Below, in pieces: positions 13,891-23,322 of a stretch of 51,035 bases of DNA. The notes under the pieces are model-generated. The model ran no database searches and was not told where the DNA came from. It saw only the letters and a program-made list of their open reading frames with translations. Made by a program: the position numbers and the translations under genes. Numbering within the stretch: the stretch's first letter is position 1; the number at the start of each line of letters is the position of its first letter. Source of the DNA: a virus; IMG/VR virus record IMGVR_UViG_3300040801_002481, positions 1 to 51,035 of that record; one strand, given 5' to 3'.

Positions 13891-14603
13891 GCACACTTCA
13901 GCACATCTTTGAAGATCTCTCGCATGGGGAGTTCTCACAACTTCAATTGGGTTCTTTTGATCCAGATCAGTACGAGTCTGAGCCTGACCCGCGTCAGTAT
14001 GCTCAAATTAATTCGTACCTAAACTCAGCCCTTCGAGCAATTTACTCAAAGTTCTGGCTGCGAAGCGACGAAGCTATTATTCAGCTTTCCGAAGAAACGG
14101 AGATTTATCGGCTGGATTACAGGCATGCACTCTCCAACACGGCATCAAACGCTGCCAAGTACATCATGGATACTGTGGCTGACCCTTTCCTCGATAACGT
14201 GCTAAACATCGAGCAGATTTACAATGAAGGAGGTGAACTGGTATGTCTAAACGATGATTCAGCTGAAGTGAGTTATTACACTCCCAGCTACAACACAGTT
14301 CAGGTTCCCTGGCCAAACGATGACAACAGTATTGCAGTCGTTTACCGGGCGACTCATCCTCGTATCAACTTTTCTATTGGGGATCGTCCTGAAGACATTT
14401 ATATCGATATTCCTCCACAGCTGCACGATGCTTTGCTGTTCTACGTGGCCTCGAGGTTCCATTCAGGAAACGGAGCCAGTGAAGGAAAAGACACGCTGTA
14501 CTTCCAACGGTTCACTGAGCAATGCACTCAGGTGAGAGAATCAGGACTCTTCATTCAACCTACCGTGCAAGACTGGCGGTTTGAACGATATGGGTGGGTC
14601 TGA
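13887..14603 (+). CDS. Virion connector-type protein (N4 gp67-like by position)
   Basis: A 238-residue protein coupled to the terminase by ATGA overlap. It is acidic and soluble, with no catalytic motif. In N4 the gene next to the large terminase encodes the 30-kDa virion protein gp67. The assignment is by synteny and size. Confidence 0.55.
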   Translation: MSTLQHIFEDLSHGEFSQLQLGSFDPDQYESEPDPRQYAQINSYLNSALRAIYSKFWLRSDEAIIQLSEETEIYRLDYRHALSNTASNAAKYIMDTVADPFLDNVLNIEQIYNEGGELVCLNDDSAEVSYYTPSYNTVQVPWPNDDNSIAVVYRATHPRINFSIGDRPEDIYIDIPPQLHDALLFYVASRFHSGNGASEGKDTLYFQRFTEQCTQVRESGLFIQPTVQDWRFERYGWV

Positions 14604-15829
14604 TGAGAAATCGTAAATCTTCGCTTGAAGGGAAATCCAATGCAGGCTTAGTCGATGTTTTTATTGGATCGGCTTACGACATTGTAAAAACTGTTGCAGA
14701 CAACATCCAGGCCGTTATTGCTATTGGAGAAGTTATTGATGGTGGTGGAGATATTGCAACAACGGAGTATGTTGACCAAGCAATCGCTTTAGCTGTTGAT
14801 GGGTTTATTGAGCACAAAGGCGGATACAACGCTGCTACTAATGTTCCAGATTTGGCGACAGGCACAGGGATTGAAGCGGGCTGGCAATACATCGTCACTG
14901 ATGCGGGTAATGCTTTTTACGGTGTAGACCTGGAAGCCGGAGATGTGTTGAGCAGCACTGTAGACGACCCTGCTTCAGTTTTTGATTGGGTCATCGTTAA
15001 CAGAAACATTGATTCAACTGCTTTTGCTACAGCAGCACAGGGAGCTCTAGCTGACACAGCAGTACAACCCGCAGCTATTGCGGATATGGCTCTTGTAACT
15101 ACACCTGTGTCTACGTTCCCTAATGACGCTAATTATGCTGACGATCAGACCCCTGCAGAGATCAAAGCAGCTTACGAAAGCCTCGTACCTGCCGCAACGC
15201 TGGGAGAAGCTCAGGCCCCTGTAGAGACAGCCCTGAGAGCTTGGAGCCCCGTACGTATCAGTGATCTGGTTACAGCCATGTTGCCTGCTACTCCTGACCT
15301 TGGTGACCTTGGAAATGTTGATCTGGTCACCGACGCTCCTGCAATAGGACAAACAATTGTCTGGGATGGGTTTGCCTGGATTCCTGGAGACGTTGGAGCT
15401 GGTGGCGGAGCCACCGAGCTCAACGACCTGACAGATGTGAGTGCAACGCTCCCTATTGCAGACGGAGATGTATTAACGTGGGATAACCTAGCAGGAGAAT
15501 GGTATCCAGAAACTCCTTCTGGTTCAGGAGTCGGTTTTGAAAGTGTAATTACTGCTACCGCCGCTTACACGTTTGTAGCTGCTGATCTAAACAGGCTTAT
15601 AAGGGCCAGCTGGAATCTCGACACGACTTACACGATTCCTGATGGATTAGGTCAAGTAGGAAATACCATCAATCTTATTAACATAAATAATGGTGTAATT
15701 ACGATTGCTATGGCAGGAGGAGCTACAGACACCCTTTCATCTAGTAATAATAAATGTACTACTGACCATGGAATTACAATTGTTAAAGACACCGCGACAT
15801 CGTGGAGGGTAATTGGGGGATCTCCATAG
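14603..15829 (+). CDS. Tail fibre or tail-appendage protein
   Basis: A 408-residue Ala/Val/Thr-rich protein with many short beta-type repeats. An N-terminal helical region of about 60 residues (a likely virion-attachment part) is followed by segments such as GGYNAATNVPDL and AALADTAVQPA, commonly seen in phage tail fibres. It starts at ATG 14603 by TGATG overlap. It probably contributes to adsorption; the host receptor is unknown. Confidence 0.65.
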   Translation: MRNRKSSLEGKSNAGLVDVFIGSAYDIVKTVADNIQAVIAIGEVIDGGGDIATTEYVDQAIALAVDGFIEHKGGYNAATNVPDLATGTGIEAGWQYIVTDAGNAFYGVDLEAGDVLSSTVDDPASVFDWVIVNRNIDSTAFATAAQGALADTAVQPAAIADMALVTTPVSTFPNDANYADDQTPAEIKAAYESLVPAATLGEAQAPVETALRAWSPVRISDLVTAMLPATPDLGDLGNVDLVTDAPAIGQTIVWDGFAWIPGDVGAGGGATELNDLTDVSATLPIADGDVLTWDNLAGEWYPETPSGSGVGFESVITATAAYTFVAADLNRLIRASWNLDTTYTIPDGLGQVGNTINLININNGVITIAMAGGATDTLSSSNNKCTTDHGITIVKDTATSWRVIGGSP

Positions 15830-16155
15830 TGTTTTTACCGGGGTTTTTAGAAACTGCTGAAGTAACTGTAGAACAACTACTTGCTCCAACAGATGTAACG
15901 GCTCTTTTTGATCCTGATGATGTAGCACCAGTTGCTACAGATTTAGCGTGGACAGATACAAATACTACACCCAATGAAATTGGGTATGAGATTCAAGTAA
16001 GTTACGATAACGGAGTAAATTGGGAAGCAGTAACAATCACTGCTGCAGATGTGACATTATATCGACATCTTATTGGCTTTACGCTTTACACACTTGATTT
16101 AGAAACCACACCAAGGGCCGCGACAGGCGACACATTTATTTTGGATACGGAGTAA
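15829..16155 (+). CDS. Small fibronectin-III-like virion protein
   Basis: A 108-residue protein beginning at GTG 15829, which overlaps the previous stop (TAGTG) with GGGGGA upstream. DLAWTDTN, followed by GYEIQVSYDNG and W, has the strand pattern of a fibronectin type III-like Ig fold, a common decoration domain of phage tails. It probably attaches to or extends the preceding fibre. Confidence 0.5.
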   Translation: MFLPGFLETAEVTVEQLLAPTDVTALFDPDDVAPVATDLAWTDTNTTPNEIGYEIQVSYDNGVNWEAVTITAADVTLYRHLIGFTLYTLDLETTPRAATGDTFILDTE

Positions 16156-16158
16156 CAA

Positions 16159-17127
16159 ATGGCTGCTACGGGACATTTTTATAAAACCAGTGATAATGTA
16201 GGAGCTCCGGCTCTTACACAATCTGCTGGATCGCTTATTGCTGTACTTGATTGGGTACTTGATGTTGGTACAGGAACTCACTGGGAAAAAGTATTTTCTG
16301 GAACAAACAAAGCTGTTTATCGAGCCACGGCTGGGCAGAGGTACTACTTTCGTGTCGATGACACTATTGGCGAAGTAGCTAGAATTGAAGGCTACGAAAC
16401 CATGTCAGATGTAGACACAGGTACAGGTAAATTTCCCGGAGCTGGGCATGAACTAGGTTATGTATCAGTACCCAAAATAGATGATCCAGGAAACGCTGAC
16501 TATGTTTATGCAGGTGACAGCCGGTTTTTTGTAGGAGTGCATCGACACGACAATGCTTACTCTAATGTCAGCCATCCATATGGGTTTGGTGAAATCAATG
16601 GAGTAATTACTGCAGACGCATATCACACAGCTATTTTTGGAGCTAGTATTAGTGGTACTAATGCAGCCTGGAACATATTTGGCTCAGACGGTATTACTGA
16701 AGATGTGTGTACTCCAGGAATTAACGCAGCTGTATCCCCTAGCAGCAGTTCTATACACTTTGTAAAAAGTTATGATGGGCTGGTAGATCAACCCGCCGGT
16801 TTTTTACTAAGCATGGGCAAAGGAAGCAATAATTCAACTCCTGGATTAGAGTCGTCAGTAAATCCTGCCTTTGCTCTTCACCCGTTTTACGTACATGATT
16901 ATGCAGGAAATGCTAATGGAGACAGTCCTGCTACTTTTAGAGGTCACTTACCATATATTTATCTAGGTAATATGAACCCAGGCAGTAATTTTACATATGG
17001 TAATGAACTAACTCTTGATGGTAGTGATTTTTTTATTGCGACATTTCAGACAAGCTCTACTTTCTCGGCAACTAACGCTTGCCCGTACTACATTCGCAAA
17101 ACGGATGATGAACCTGGAAGAGTGTAA
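16159..17127 (+). CDS. Virion/tail structural protein
   Basis: A 322-residue Gly/Ser/Asn-rich, beta-type protein with no catalytic residues that I recognise. Start has GGAG upstream; the stop overlaps the next start (TAATG). Its place between fibre and propeller genes suggests a tail or host-recognition component. Confidence 0.55.
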   Translation: MAATGHFYKTSDNVGAPALTQSAGSLIAVLDWVLDVGTGTHWEKVFSGTNKAVYRATAGQRYYFRVDDTIGEVARIEGYETMSDVDTGTGKFPGAGHELGYVSVPKIDDPGNADYVYAGDSRFFVGVHRHDNAYSNVSHPYGFGEINGVITADAYHTAIFGASISGTNAAWNIFGSDGITEDVCTPGINAAVSPSSSSIHFVKSYDGLVDQPAGFLLSMGKGSNNSTPGLESSVNPAFALHPFYVHDYAGNANGDSPATFRGHLPYIYLGNMNPGSNFTYGNELTLDGSDFFIATFQTSSTFSATNACPYYIRKTDDEPGRV

Positions 17128-18842
17128 TGGCGACTGAAATTCCTACAGATTATGTGTTGGCCGTAAATGACTCAATTATTGAGTCTAAAAAAGGCGCTAT
17201 TCTTATTAACCCGCACAATTCTCCGGGAATAAAAAGAGATGCTGATCGGTATCCTGCGGCAATTGTGCCTCAATTTTCTGGAATAGTAGACCCAGCAAAT
17301 ACAAAAAAAGTCTATTTGAAAGACGCAGAAATGAACACTCTTGCAGGATGCGGTCCTGACCCTATTACAGGTGCTTTTGCTATGCCGGGGTACTGGCCTA
17401 TAGGCCCAAAATACTATTTTGCTTTCGTAGCTCCAACTGGGTACGTTCACAAAATCGAACGTGTTGCAGATCCAGAAGCAGCTGTCTACCGAGGCAATCC
17501 CGCAGTATTTGGAAATGATCCTGCTGTAGTTTTTCCTGGTGGTTTCATCGAGAACACCTCAGACACCAGCCTGCTTACGGCACGGGGGCCTATGTCCACG
17601 GCAACCATTGATGCCTTCCTACCAGCATCAGGAGCTCGTGGTGAGTTTACTTTCCCAAGCCCTTATGACACGGAAGGCGTTAGGCTCACGGCCTCAACTG
17701 ATGGCAGTGTGATACCGGGCCTGTACTCTTACTGGATGATTGCCAACAATCACGTAGGGTCTAATGAGATGAAAATTCTCTGCGTGTTTGACTCTGTAGA
17801 TGGCGGACCCTCCATCATCACGTATAACAAAGTCACCGGGACAGTCAGTGCGCCAGTACAGATCTTTGCGAATGGAGAGTTCTACCAGAATCACACGGCT
17901 TTTCAGAACGCCTACTTCTCCAAGACCGACCCGAACGTCATTTACTGGGCGCAAGGTGCCGACATCTTGAGCGTCAATGTGAGTAACCTCAGCACACCCC
18001 TGGTGGATGAGGATGTCACTGTGGTGTACAGCATGTCATCTGTCCCGGAAGCCTCGTTTATCAAACAAATTACCTCGAGCGCTGACGATAGGTACATCGC
18101 GGGGACGTATCAGGACGGAGCCTTTTCAGCACTGGGATGCATTGTGGTAGACACCGTGGCTAACAGCCACCAGTTGTTCCCGTCTATTGGTTCTTATGAT
18201 GAAGCTCAAATTTCACCAGACGGGGACTGGCTCGTAATCAAAGAGAACGTAGATGCCGCTCAGGGTGAGGACAACCGCATCTTCGACCTCACGGGAGGAC
18301 TCGCTGCTGCTCCGGCTACTGAAGTAGTATTGAACGACACGGCTGGCGCAGCCGGTCACTCCGACCTTGGTTACGACGGCTACATGGTAAACAAGGACAA
18401 CTACTGGGGCGGAGGTAACACTCCTGGAGCTACTACCCTTCGCAACTTGGCTACTCCAACAGTGGGAACCCTTGTACATCGTGGTGATACTTGGTCATTC
18501 CCCAGTATGACGCACGTTTCTTTCCAACACGCCAAGCCCATTGCCGAAGTTCCCATTGCCAGTCAGTATGTTGTGGGTGGACAGATTGATACATCTGACC
18601 CTGGTGTACACGAAAACGAAATCATCGCTGCACCGCTCGATGGATCAGAAGACTGTCTTGTGCTTGCGCCGTCCATGTCTCAGAACAGTGGAGCAGGCGC
18701 AGGCCATTATGAACGAGTACCCAAAGGGGTCACGGACATTACGGGAGACTACTTTTTCTGGACGGCCAACCGTGGTGGGTCGGCCCGCTTCGACTTGTTC
18801 ATGGTGAAAATTCCGTGGAGAGGAGTGGTACCTAGTGCCTAA
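17127..18842 (+). CDS. Tail protein with beta-propeller-like C-terminal region
   Basis: A 571-residue protein. The first 140 or so residues resemble the neighbouring tail proteins. The rest has repeated blade-like segments (SSADDRYIAGTY, ISPDGDWLVIKE, SFPSMTHVS) typical of TolB/WD-like propellers. Base composition changes near position 17,520: the propeller part is richer in G+C and uses different codons from both flanks. This suggests a swapped receptor-binding or depolymerase-like domain on a conserved anchor. No catalytic site is certain. Confidence 0.6.
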   Translation: MATEIPTDYVLAVNDSIIESKKGAILINPHNSPGIKRDADRYPAAIVPQFSGIVDPANTKKVYLKDAEMNTLAGCGPDPITGAFAMPGYWPIGPKYYFAFVAPTGYVHKIERVADPEAAVYRGNPAVFGNDPAVVFPGGFIENTSDTSLLTARGPMSTATIDAFLPASGARGEFTFPSPYDTEGVRLTASTDGSVIPGLYSYWMIANNHVGSNEMKILCVFDSVDGGPSIITYNKVTGTVSAPVQIFANGEFYQNHTAFQNAYFSKTDPNVIYWAQGADILSVNVSNLSTPLVDEDVTVVYSMSSVPEASFIKQITSSADDRYIAGTYQDGAFSALGCIVVDTVANSHQLFPSIGSYDEAQISPDGDWLVIKENVDAAQGEDNRIFDLTGGLAAAPATEVVLNDTAGAAGHSDLGYDGYMVNKDNYWGGGNTPGATTLRNLATPTVGTLVHRGDTWSFPSMTHVSFQHAKPIAEVPIASQYVVGGQIDTSDPGVHENEIIAAPLDGSEDCLVLAPSMSQNSGAGAGHYERVPKGVTDITGDYFFWTANRGGSARFDLFMVKIPWRGVVPSA

Positions 18843-20391
18843 TCCAGACTTATACAGAATCCGTGCTAAGGGCGACGGAGCAAACTTGCTGGACTCTGCT
18901 TGGGTTGAAGTTGCTCCTAGTTTGCCTATTTCTAATACTTTATTAGATAACCTGGCCCATTGGTGGGAGTTTGACGAAGCAAATGGCACTCGTGTGGACT
19001 CTCACGGAAGTGTTGACCTGCTAGTGATTAATGGGCTGGGTGTTAATGGGCGCGATATCATTGGCGGCGATGGCGTTGATTTGCCCGGAACGCCTGATGG
19101 TAGCGAAAACGCATATCTTGGGGCAGGTGTTGGTACTTACCCTGGCGAAGGACTATGGAATGACACGCTTTTCACCATTGCAGCATGGGTAAATGCAGAT
19201 TCATGGTCTGGGACTTTTCCGTGTATTTTGAGCCAAATCAATTTTGACAATTCGTCTATTTCTACGACTGACCGATGGTTGCTGTATTACGATTCTGGGA
19301 GTCTGTTTTGGGGTTACTACACTGGTGGAACGTTTAGATCAGTTAGCGTTGCAGCGCCCTCAACAGGAGCGTTGACTATGATTTCTTGCTTTTACGATCA
19401 AGCGTCTGGAGACTATGGAATATCGCTAAACGGAGGCGCTTACACTACGGCAAGCATCAGCGGCAACATAAACACGAACGGTGCAACAACGGTAATTGGC
19501 GCTTACAAAGATGCGTTTGAGTACCCGTTCAACGGCGGCGTGGCTCGAGTAGGCTACTGGACAAAAAAGCTGGATAGCACTGATCTGACTGACCTTTACA
19601 ACAACGGTACAGGACTACGGTATGCGGATCTCGGAGCAAGTCCTGTCTTTGATCCTCTTAGTATTCCTGATGCTATTGCGTGGCTAAACACTTCTGAAGA
19701 AATTCAGGATGATGCAGGAGTTGCTCTGACAAAAACAGATGGAACTGTTTTCCGAAGAGTACCTGATAAAGTTGATTCTGCAAATACTTGGTATGCACCA
19801 ACACTTAGTGCTTCAGGAAGATGGAAAGAAAACAGAAATGGAAGTCCCGCTTTTGAGTTACGCAACGGAGATTATCTTGATCTTGTTGATGGAACAGATG
19901 CTCGAATACTTTTTCCAAATGCCAATGAACGCACATTTTTTGTTGTTGCTAGTATTGATGGAGTAGATTTTCGGTACGCATTAAGTACTAATAGAGGAAC
20001 TAGTAATACTGGTTTTGAAATAATTTTTGACAGTCGAACCCAGTCAAGACTTGGAGGAATCAGGTCTGTAACCAACTTTACTAACTTTATCAATTACGAC
20101 AGTCAAGTTAATAATACTTTGGATCGTTTAAGCACTTTGGCCGGGACACAACAAGGCGGAACTTCTAGGAATGTAATGGATGCTTGGCATAATGGAGTTC
20201 TGCAAAGCGCATCACCATTTGTTACAACATTTAACTATGTGCCAGCAACCAGCTATTTAACTGCAGGTAATGGGTATCTTGCAGGTAACGCAACAATTTT
20301 TATTAAACATATCCTTGTTTATGGGCGTAGGCTGACTGCCCAAGAAATCACCGATGTAAATAATCATTTCGTTGGTTTGCTTAACCCATAA
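18835..20391 (+). CDS. LamG/concanavalin-A-like lectin tail protein
   Basis: A 518-residue protein starting at GTG 18835 with GAGAGGAG upstream. Residues about 40-260 have the LamG (laminin G/concanavalin A) strand pattern: HWWEFDE, FTIAAWVNAD, later MISCFYDQASG and VARVGYW. A second, diverged jelly-roll of the same type follows at about 275-518, ending with an HILVYGRRLTAQEI motif seen in such domains. It is likely to bind cell-surface glycans. Confidence 0.65.
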   Translation: MPNPDLYRIRAKGDGANLLDSAWVEVAPSLPISNTLLDNLAHWWEFDEANGTRVDSHGSVDLLVINGLGVNGRDIIGGDGVDLPGTPDGSENAYLGAGVGTYPGEGLWNDTLFTIAAWVNADSWSGTFPCILSQINFDNSSISTTDRWLLYYDSGSLFWGYYTGGTFRSVSVAAPSTGALTMISCFYDQASGDYGISLNGGAYTTASISGNINTNGATTVIGAYKDAFEYPFNGGVARVGYWTKKLDSTDLTDLYNNGTGLRYADLGASPVFDPLSIPDAIAWLNTSEEIQDDAGVALTKTDGTVFRRVPDKVDSANTWYAPTLSASGRWKENRNGSPAFELRNGDYLDLVDGTDARILFPNANERTFFVVASIDGVDFRYALSTNRGTSNTGFEIIFDSRTQSRLGGIRSVTNFTNFINYDSQVNNTLDRLSTLAGTQQGGTSRNVMDAWHNGVLQSASPFVTTFNYVPATSYLTAGNGYLAGNATIFIKHILVYGRRLTAQEITDVNNHFVGLLNP

Positions 20392-20408
20392 ACAAACTAC
20401 GTTACAAT
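20381..20408 (+). promoter_or_regulatory. Possible sigma70-type promoter before the lysis cassette
   Basis: TTAACC (20381-20386) and TACAAT (20403-20408) are separated by 16 bases, with 4/6 and 5/6 matches to the consensus. They lie 63 bases before the first lysis gene, in the only sizeable gap of this part of the late block. A bulged hairpin (TATTTC...GAAATA) follows in the leader. Confidence 0.35.
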
Positions 20409-20470
20409 CTAAAATATTAAAGGGGGTTATTTCAGCTGTGAGCGAAATACTAAAATAAGGGTCTTAAAGC

Positions 20471-20953
20471 GTGAACCAAGAAGATATGGATATCAAAGCC
20501 AAATATGAACATGAACTGCACAATCTTCGCGGGGAGATTAGTGACGTTCGTACTGAGTCACGAGAACAGCTTGCGGGAATTAAAGCTGATGTGGCTGTAT
20601 TGGCTAAAGCTCAAGGAAACACCAATGAGCTGCTTAATCGTCTCGACGGAAAACTGGATGAGCAGCGAACAAAGCGTCCAGACTTAGTAGCTATTACTGG
20701 GGCGCTTGTTTCATTGGTTGGTTTGGGTCTTATTATGTTGGGCGGTATGTGGACACTGTTTCAAGCTCAACTAGAACCAATTACCCAACTTCAGCAAATT
20801 CATGAAGATCGTCTTGAAAAAATACGAGAAAGCAGATGGTCAAGAGACGATATGCAAAGATATTCTGATTCTCATGAAAGAGTACATGATCGTAATGACC
20901 AACAGCATTTAAGAATGGACGAACGGATTAGAGATCTAGAGAAAAAGCAATGA
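20471..20953 (+). CDS. Coiled-coil membrane protein of the lysis cassette
   Basis: A 160-residue protein: N-terminal coiled coil (about 1-65), one membrane helix (about 72-97) and a charged C-terminal helix. GTG start at 20471 with AAGGGT upstream. It is coupled by ATGA to the endolysin gene. Topology and context suggest a spanin-like or holin-modulating protein. Which one cannot be decided from sequence. Confidence 0.55.
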   Translation: MNQEDMDIKAKYEHELHNLRGEISDVRTESREQLAGIKADVAVLAKAQGNTNELLNRLDGKLDEQRTKRPDLVAITGALVSLVGLGLIMLGGMWTLFQAQLEPITQLQQIHEDRLEKIRESRWSRDDMQRYSDSHERVHDRNDQQHLRMDERIRDLEKKQ

Positions 20954-21270
20954 GTCTTAGAAAGAAACAATCACTTTTTGTAAAAAAGTTAGCTTTGTTG
21001 ATTGAGTACGCTTACGACCAAGGCTACGAACTCACTTTGTCTAGAGGATATGCCTCACCAGCTGCAAATGCAGCAGATGGAGGACATCCTAACTCTTTGC
21101 ATACTAAGCGACTGGCTATCGATCTAAACCTTTTCAAAGATGGTGAATACCTAACACGAACAGAAGATCACAGGCCCCTTGGAGAATTTTGGGAATCTAT
21201 TGGCGGAACCTGGGGTGGTCGATTTAACGATGGCAACCATTACAGTCTTGAGCATCAGGGAATGAAATGA
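20950..21270 (+). CDS. Endolysin, M15-family peptidase
   Basis: A 106-residue peptidase with the VanX/M15 zinc motif SxHxxxxAxD (S49, H51, A56, D58) and a second zinc histidine at H97 in DGNHYSLEH. Family members cut peptide bonds in peptidoglycan cross-links, like the T5 L-alanoyl-D-glutamate peptidase. No signal peptide is present, so release needs the adjacent holin. N4 itself uses a different endolysin class, a muramidase, so this is a module difference. Confidence 0.85.
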   Translation: MSLRKKQSLFVKKLALLIEYAYDQGYELTLSRGYASPAANAADGGHPNSLHTKRLAIDLNLFKDGEYLTRTEDHRPLGEFWESIGGTWGGRFNDGNHYSLEHQGMK

Positions 21271-21698
21271 TTAGCTGGACCGACATTACAAATATTTTCA
21301 AACCGCTGGCAGATGTCATTGACAATCTGCACACGTCTGAAGAAGAACGACTGAATGCTCATGCAAACTTAGCTGCTGCACAGGCTGCTACGTATGCAAA
21401 AGTACTTGATTACGAAGCAAGGCTTGTAGAATCGAAACGAGACGTAATCGTTGCTGAAGCACAAGGACAGTCATGGCTCCAAAGAAACTGGAGACCAGTT
21501 TTGATGACAATCTTTGGATTCATCGTTTTGAATAACTACGTGCTGCTTCCTTATGCAGGACTGTTTAACGAGAAAATCAAACTGCTCGAGCTGCCTCCTG
21601 GTATGTGGACACTTCTTCAAATCGGTATTGGAGGGTATATTGTTGGCCGATCAGGCGAAAAGATCGTTCATAACCTTCAAGTGAAAAAGGACAAATAA
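21267..21698 (+). CDS. Holin, GTA_holin_3TM-like
   Basis: A 143-residue protein with a soluble helical N-terminus (1-70), the family-typical QSWLQRNWRP at about 68-77, and hydrophobic helices at about 77-98 and 112-128. The family forms inner-membrane lesions that release the endolysin. It overlaps the endolysin gene by ATGA, completing the lysis cassette. Confidence 0.8.
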   Translation: MISWTDITNIFKPLADVIDNLHTSEEERLNAHANLAAAQAATYAKVLDYEARLVESKRDVIVAEAQGQSWLQRNWRPVLMTIFGFIVLNNYVLLPYAGLFNEKIKLLELPPGMWTLLQIGIGGYIVGRSGEKIVHNLQVKKDK

Positions 21699-22322
21699 AT
21701 GTCAACCGAAAAGCTTCCCCAATTCGACATTACAGTTGAACCCGGAGCCGATCTGAACTTTACGTTCAATTGGTATGGGGGAGGCTTGCAGATGTTTCCT
21801 ATCGAAGACATTTATCCTGGGTATCCAACAGAGCTTCGAGTAACGGAACATGGCTTGCCAAGTGCTTCACCTACTCCGGTATTCATTCAAGGGGTTCAGG
21901 GTGATCTGAAAAAAGTGAATAGCAACAAAAGCGGAGTGCTTCATGCAACTCATATTGACGCTGACCACTTTTCTCTACCTATTAACACCTTGGGCATGGA
22001 ATGGGAAGACGAAGACAAGAGCGGAGCTCCTGTTGGAGCTTTCTCGTTTTACGCCCCTACAAATCTGACTGGATACGAAGGTCGATGTGACTTCAGAAAA
22101 AAGTGGCATGACGATGAACCTTTTCATAGTGCCACTACAGAAAATGGAGAAATGGTGCTTACTGTTGACGACGGATCGATCTCTGTAAGCGTCCCTGCGT
22201 CTATTACAGGGACTTGGGCAGTTTCTAGAGGGGTTTTCCAGGTAGAAGTATTTCAGCCCGGAGGGACAGTCGTGAGAGCCTGTGGAGGACGTTTGCTGTT
22301 TGATCAGGAGGTCACTCGATGA
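21699..22322 (+). CDS. Virion protein, beta-rich
   Basis: A 207-residue protein with FDITVEPGADLNF near the start and a pattern of beta strands throughout, like head-tail or tail-decoration proteins. Starts one base after the holin stop with AAGGA upstream. No specific family recognised. Confidence 0.55.
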   Translation: MSTEKLPQFDITVEPGADLNFTFNWYGGGLQMFPIEDIYPGYPTELRVTEHGLPSASPTPVFIQGVQGDLKKVNSNKSGVLHATHIDADHFSLPINTLGMEWEDEDKSGAPVGAFSFYAPTNLTGYEGRCDFRKKWHDDEPFHSATTENGEMVLTVDDGSISVSVPASITGTWAVSRGVFQVEVFQPGGTVVRACGGRLLFDQEVTR

Positions 22323-22894
22323 AACAGGATGACAATCCCAACAAGATTTACCTGAGACCTTCTGAAAAAACGACTCCAACAAAATACATCAGTTCTCCTG
22401 AAGAAGGCGGGTTAATTATTTATCCAGAAAAGTATCTGGGCATGTTTACGGCTAGGTCTACTCCAAATGCAGGCCCTCCAGGACCACCCGGAGTAGATAC
22501 AAATTCAAAGCTCGATACGATTATTGCTTCGTGTAGTGACGAAAATACTCCAATTGTTGCAGGAGCAGCTGCAAAGACAACCTTCAGAGCCCCTTATCCA
22601 ATGCGAATGGATGAGCCTGGATTTGAAGGCTACATTCGTGGAAGCCTAACGAATGCACCAACTGGTGGTCCGTTTCAATTTCGTGTGCAGCTTAACGGCG
22701 TAGACATGACTAACGTACCAATTCAAATTGATGCGGACTCACTTACGTCTGTCGGCTCTGTTGTGTCTGTGACGTACGTTGTTGCCAACATCCCAGATGA
22801 CGGTGAGTTCAGAGTGTACGTAGATCAAGTGGGAAGTACGTTTGCTGGGAGTGGTCTAAAAGTAGCTGTCACTGCTTACAAGATTGATCCGTAA
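22319..22894 (+). CDS. Virion protein with short collagen-like patch
   Basis: A 191-residue protein with GPPGPPG near residue 53, a short collagen-type stretch often used in phage fibres as a trimeric hinge, followed by a beta-rich C-terminal domain. Excellent GGAGG ribosome site; ATGA overlap with the previous gene. Confidence 0.55.
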   Translation: MKQDDNPNKIYLRPSEKTTPTKYISSPEEGGLIIYPEKYLGMFTARSTPNAGPPGPPGVDTNSKLDTIIASCSDENTPIVAGAAAKTTFRAPYPMRMDEPGFEGYIRGSLTNAPTGGPFQFRVQLNGVDMTNVPIQIDADSLTSVGSVVSVTYVVANIPDDGEFRVYVDQVGSTFAGSGLKVAVTAYKIDP

Positions 22895-22896
22895 CC

Positions 22897-23322
22897 ATGG
22901 CTGCGATTTATCAATGGTTTGTTGGGGGTCGTCTGATACTCACAACGGAGCCTTATCCGTATGAGTTTGAAGAAACTTTACAAACTGGTCTAGAGGGGCC
23001 TGTTGAAGTTATTTATAGGCAATGGCCTATTGATACTGTAGAACATACGTCAGTAGAGGTATTAGGCGGAGAACTAATTCCTATTCGCCTTGATATGCCT
23101 GCAGTAAACGATACAGTTGAACATACTCCTGTAAGCTTAATTGGCGGAGAATTAATAAACATTAGACTTGATTTGGAGCCGGTTAACAGCACAGTTGAAC
23201 ACACGCCTGTGGAGTTACTTGGTGGAGAAATACTAGACATTCTGATTAGAGCTCAAGGATCAGAAATTGATTTAGAAACATCACTATCTGTGGAAGAAAT
23301 TATTTATGAACCTAATACATAA
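22897..23322 (+). CDS. Virion protein with three 26-residue repeats
   Basis: A 141-residue protein whose centre is three tandem copies of a 26-residue unit: (D/S)TVEHTxVxxxGGEx, then a short strand and a Pro-Val-Asn-type turn. The unit looks like a beta-hairpin building block of a fibre shaft. Repeats start at residue 46. Function unknown; probably structural. Confidence 0.6.
   Translation: MAAIYQWFVGGRLILTTEPYPYEFEETLQTGLEGPVEVIYRQWPIDTVEHTSVEVLGGELIPIRLDMPAVNDTVEHTPVSLIGGELINIRLDLEPVNSTVEHTPVELLGGEILDILIRAQGSEIDLETSLSVEEIIYEPNT
23032..23265 (+). repeat. Three tandem 78-base coding repeats
   Basis: Units begin at 23032, 23110 and 23188. They are clearly related at protein level and partly at DNA level, so the duplication is not very recent. 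Copy number may vary among relatives. Confidence 0.75.
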
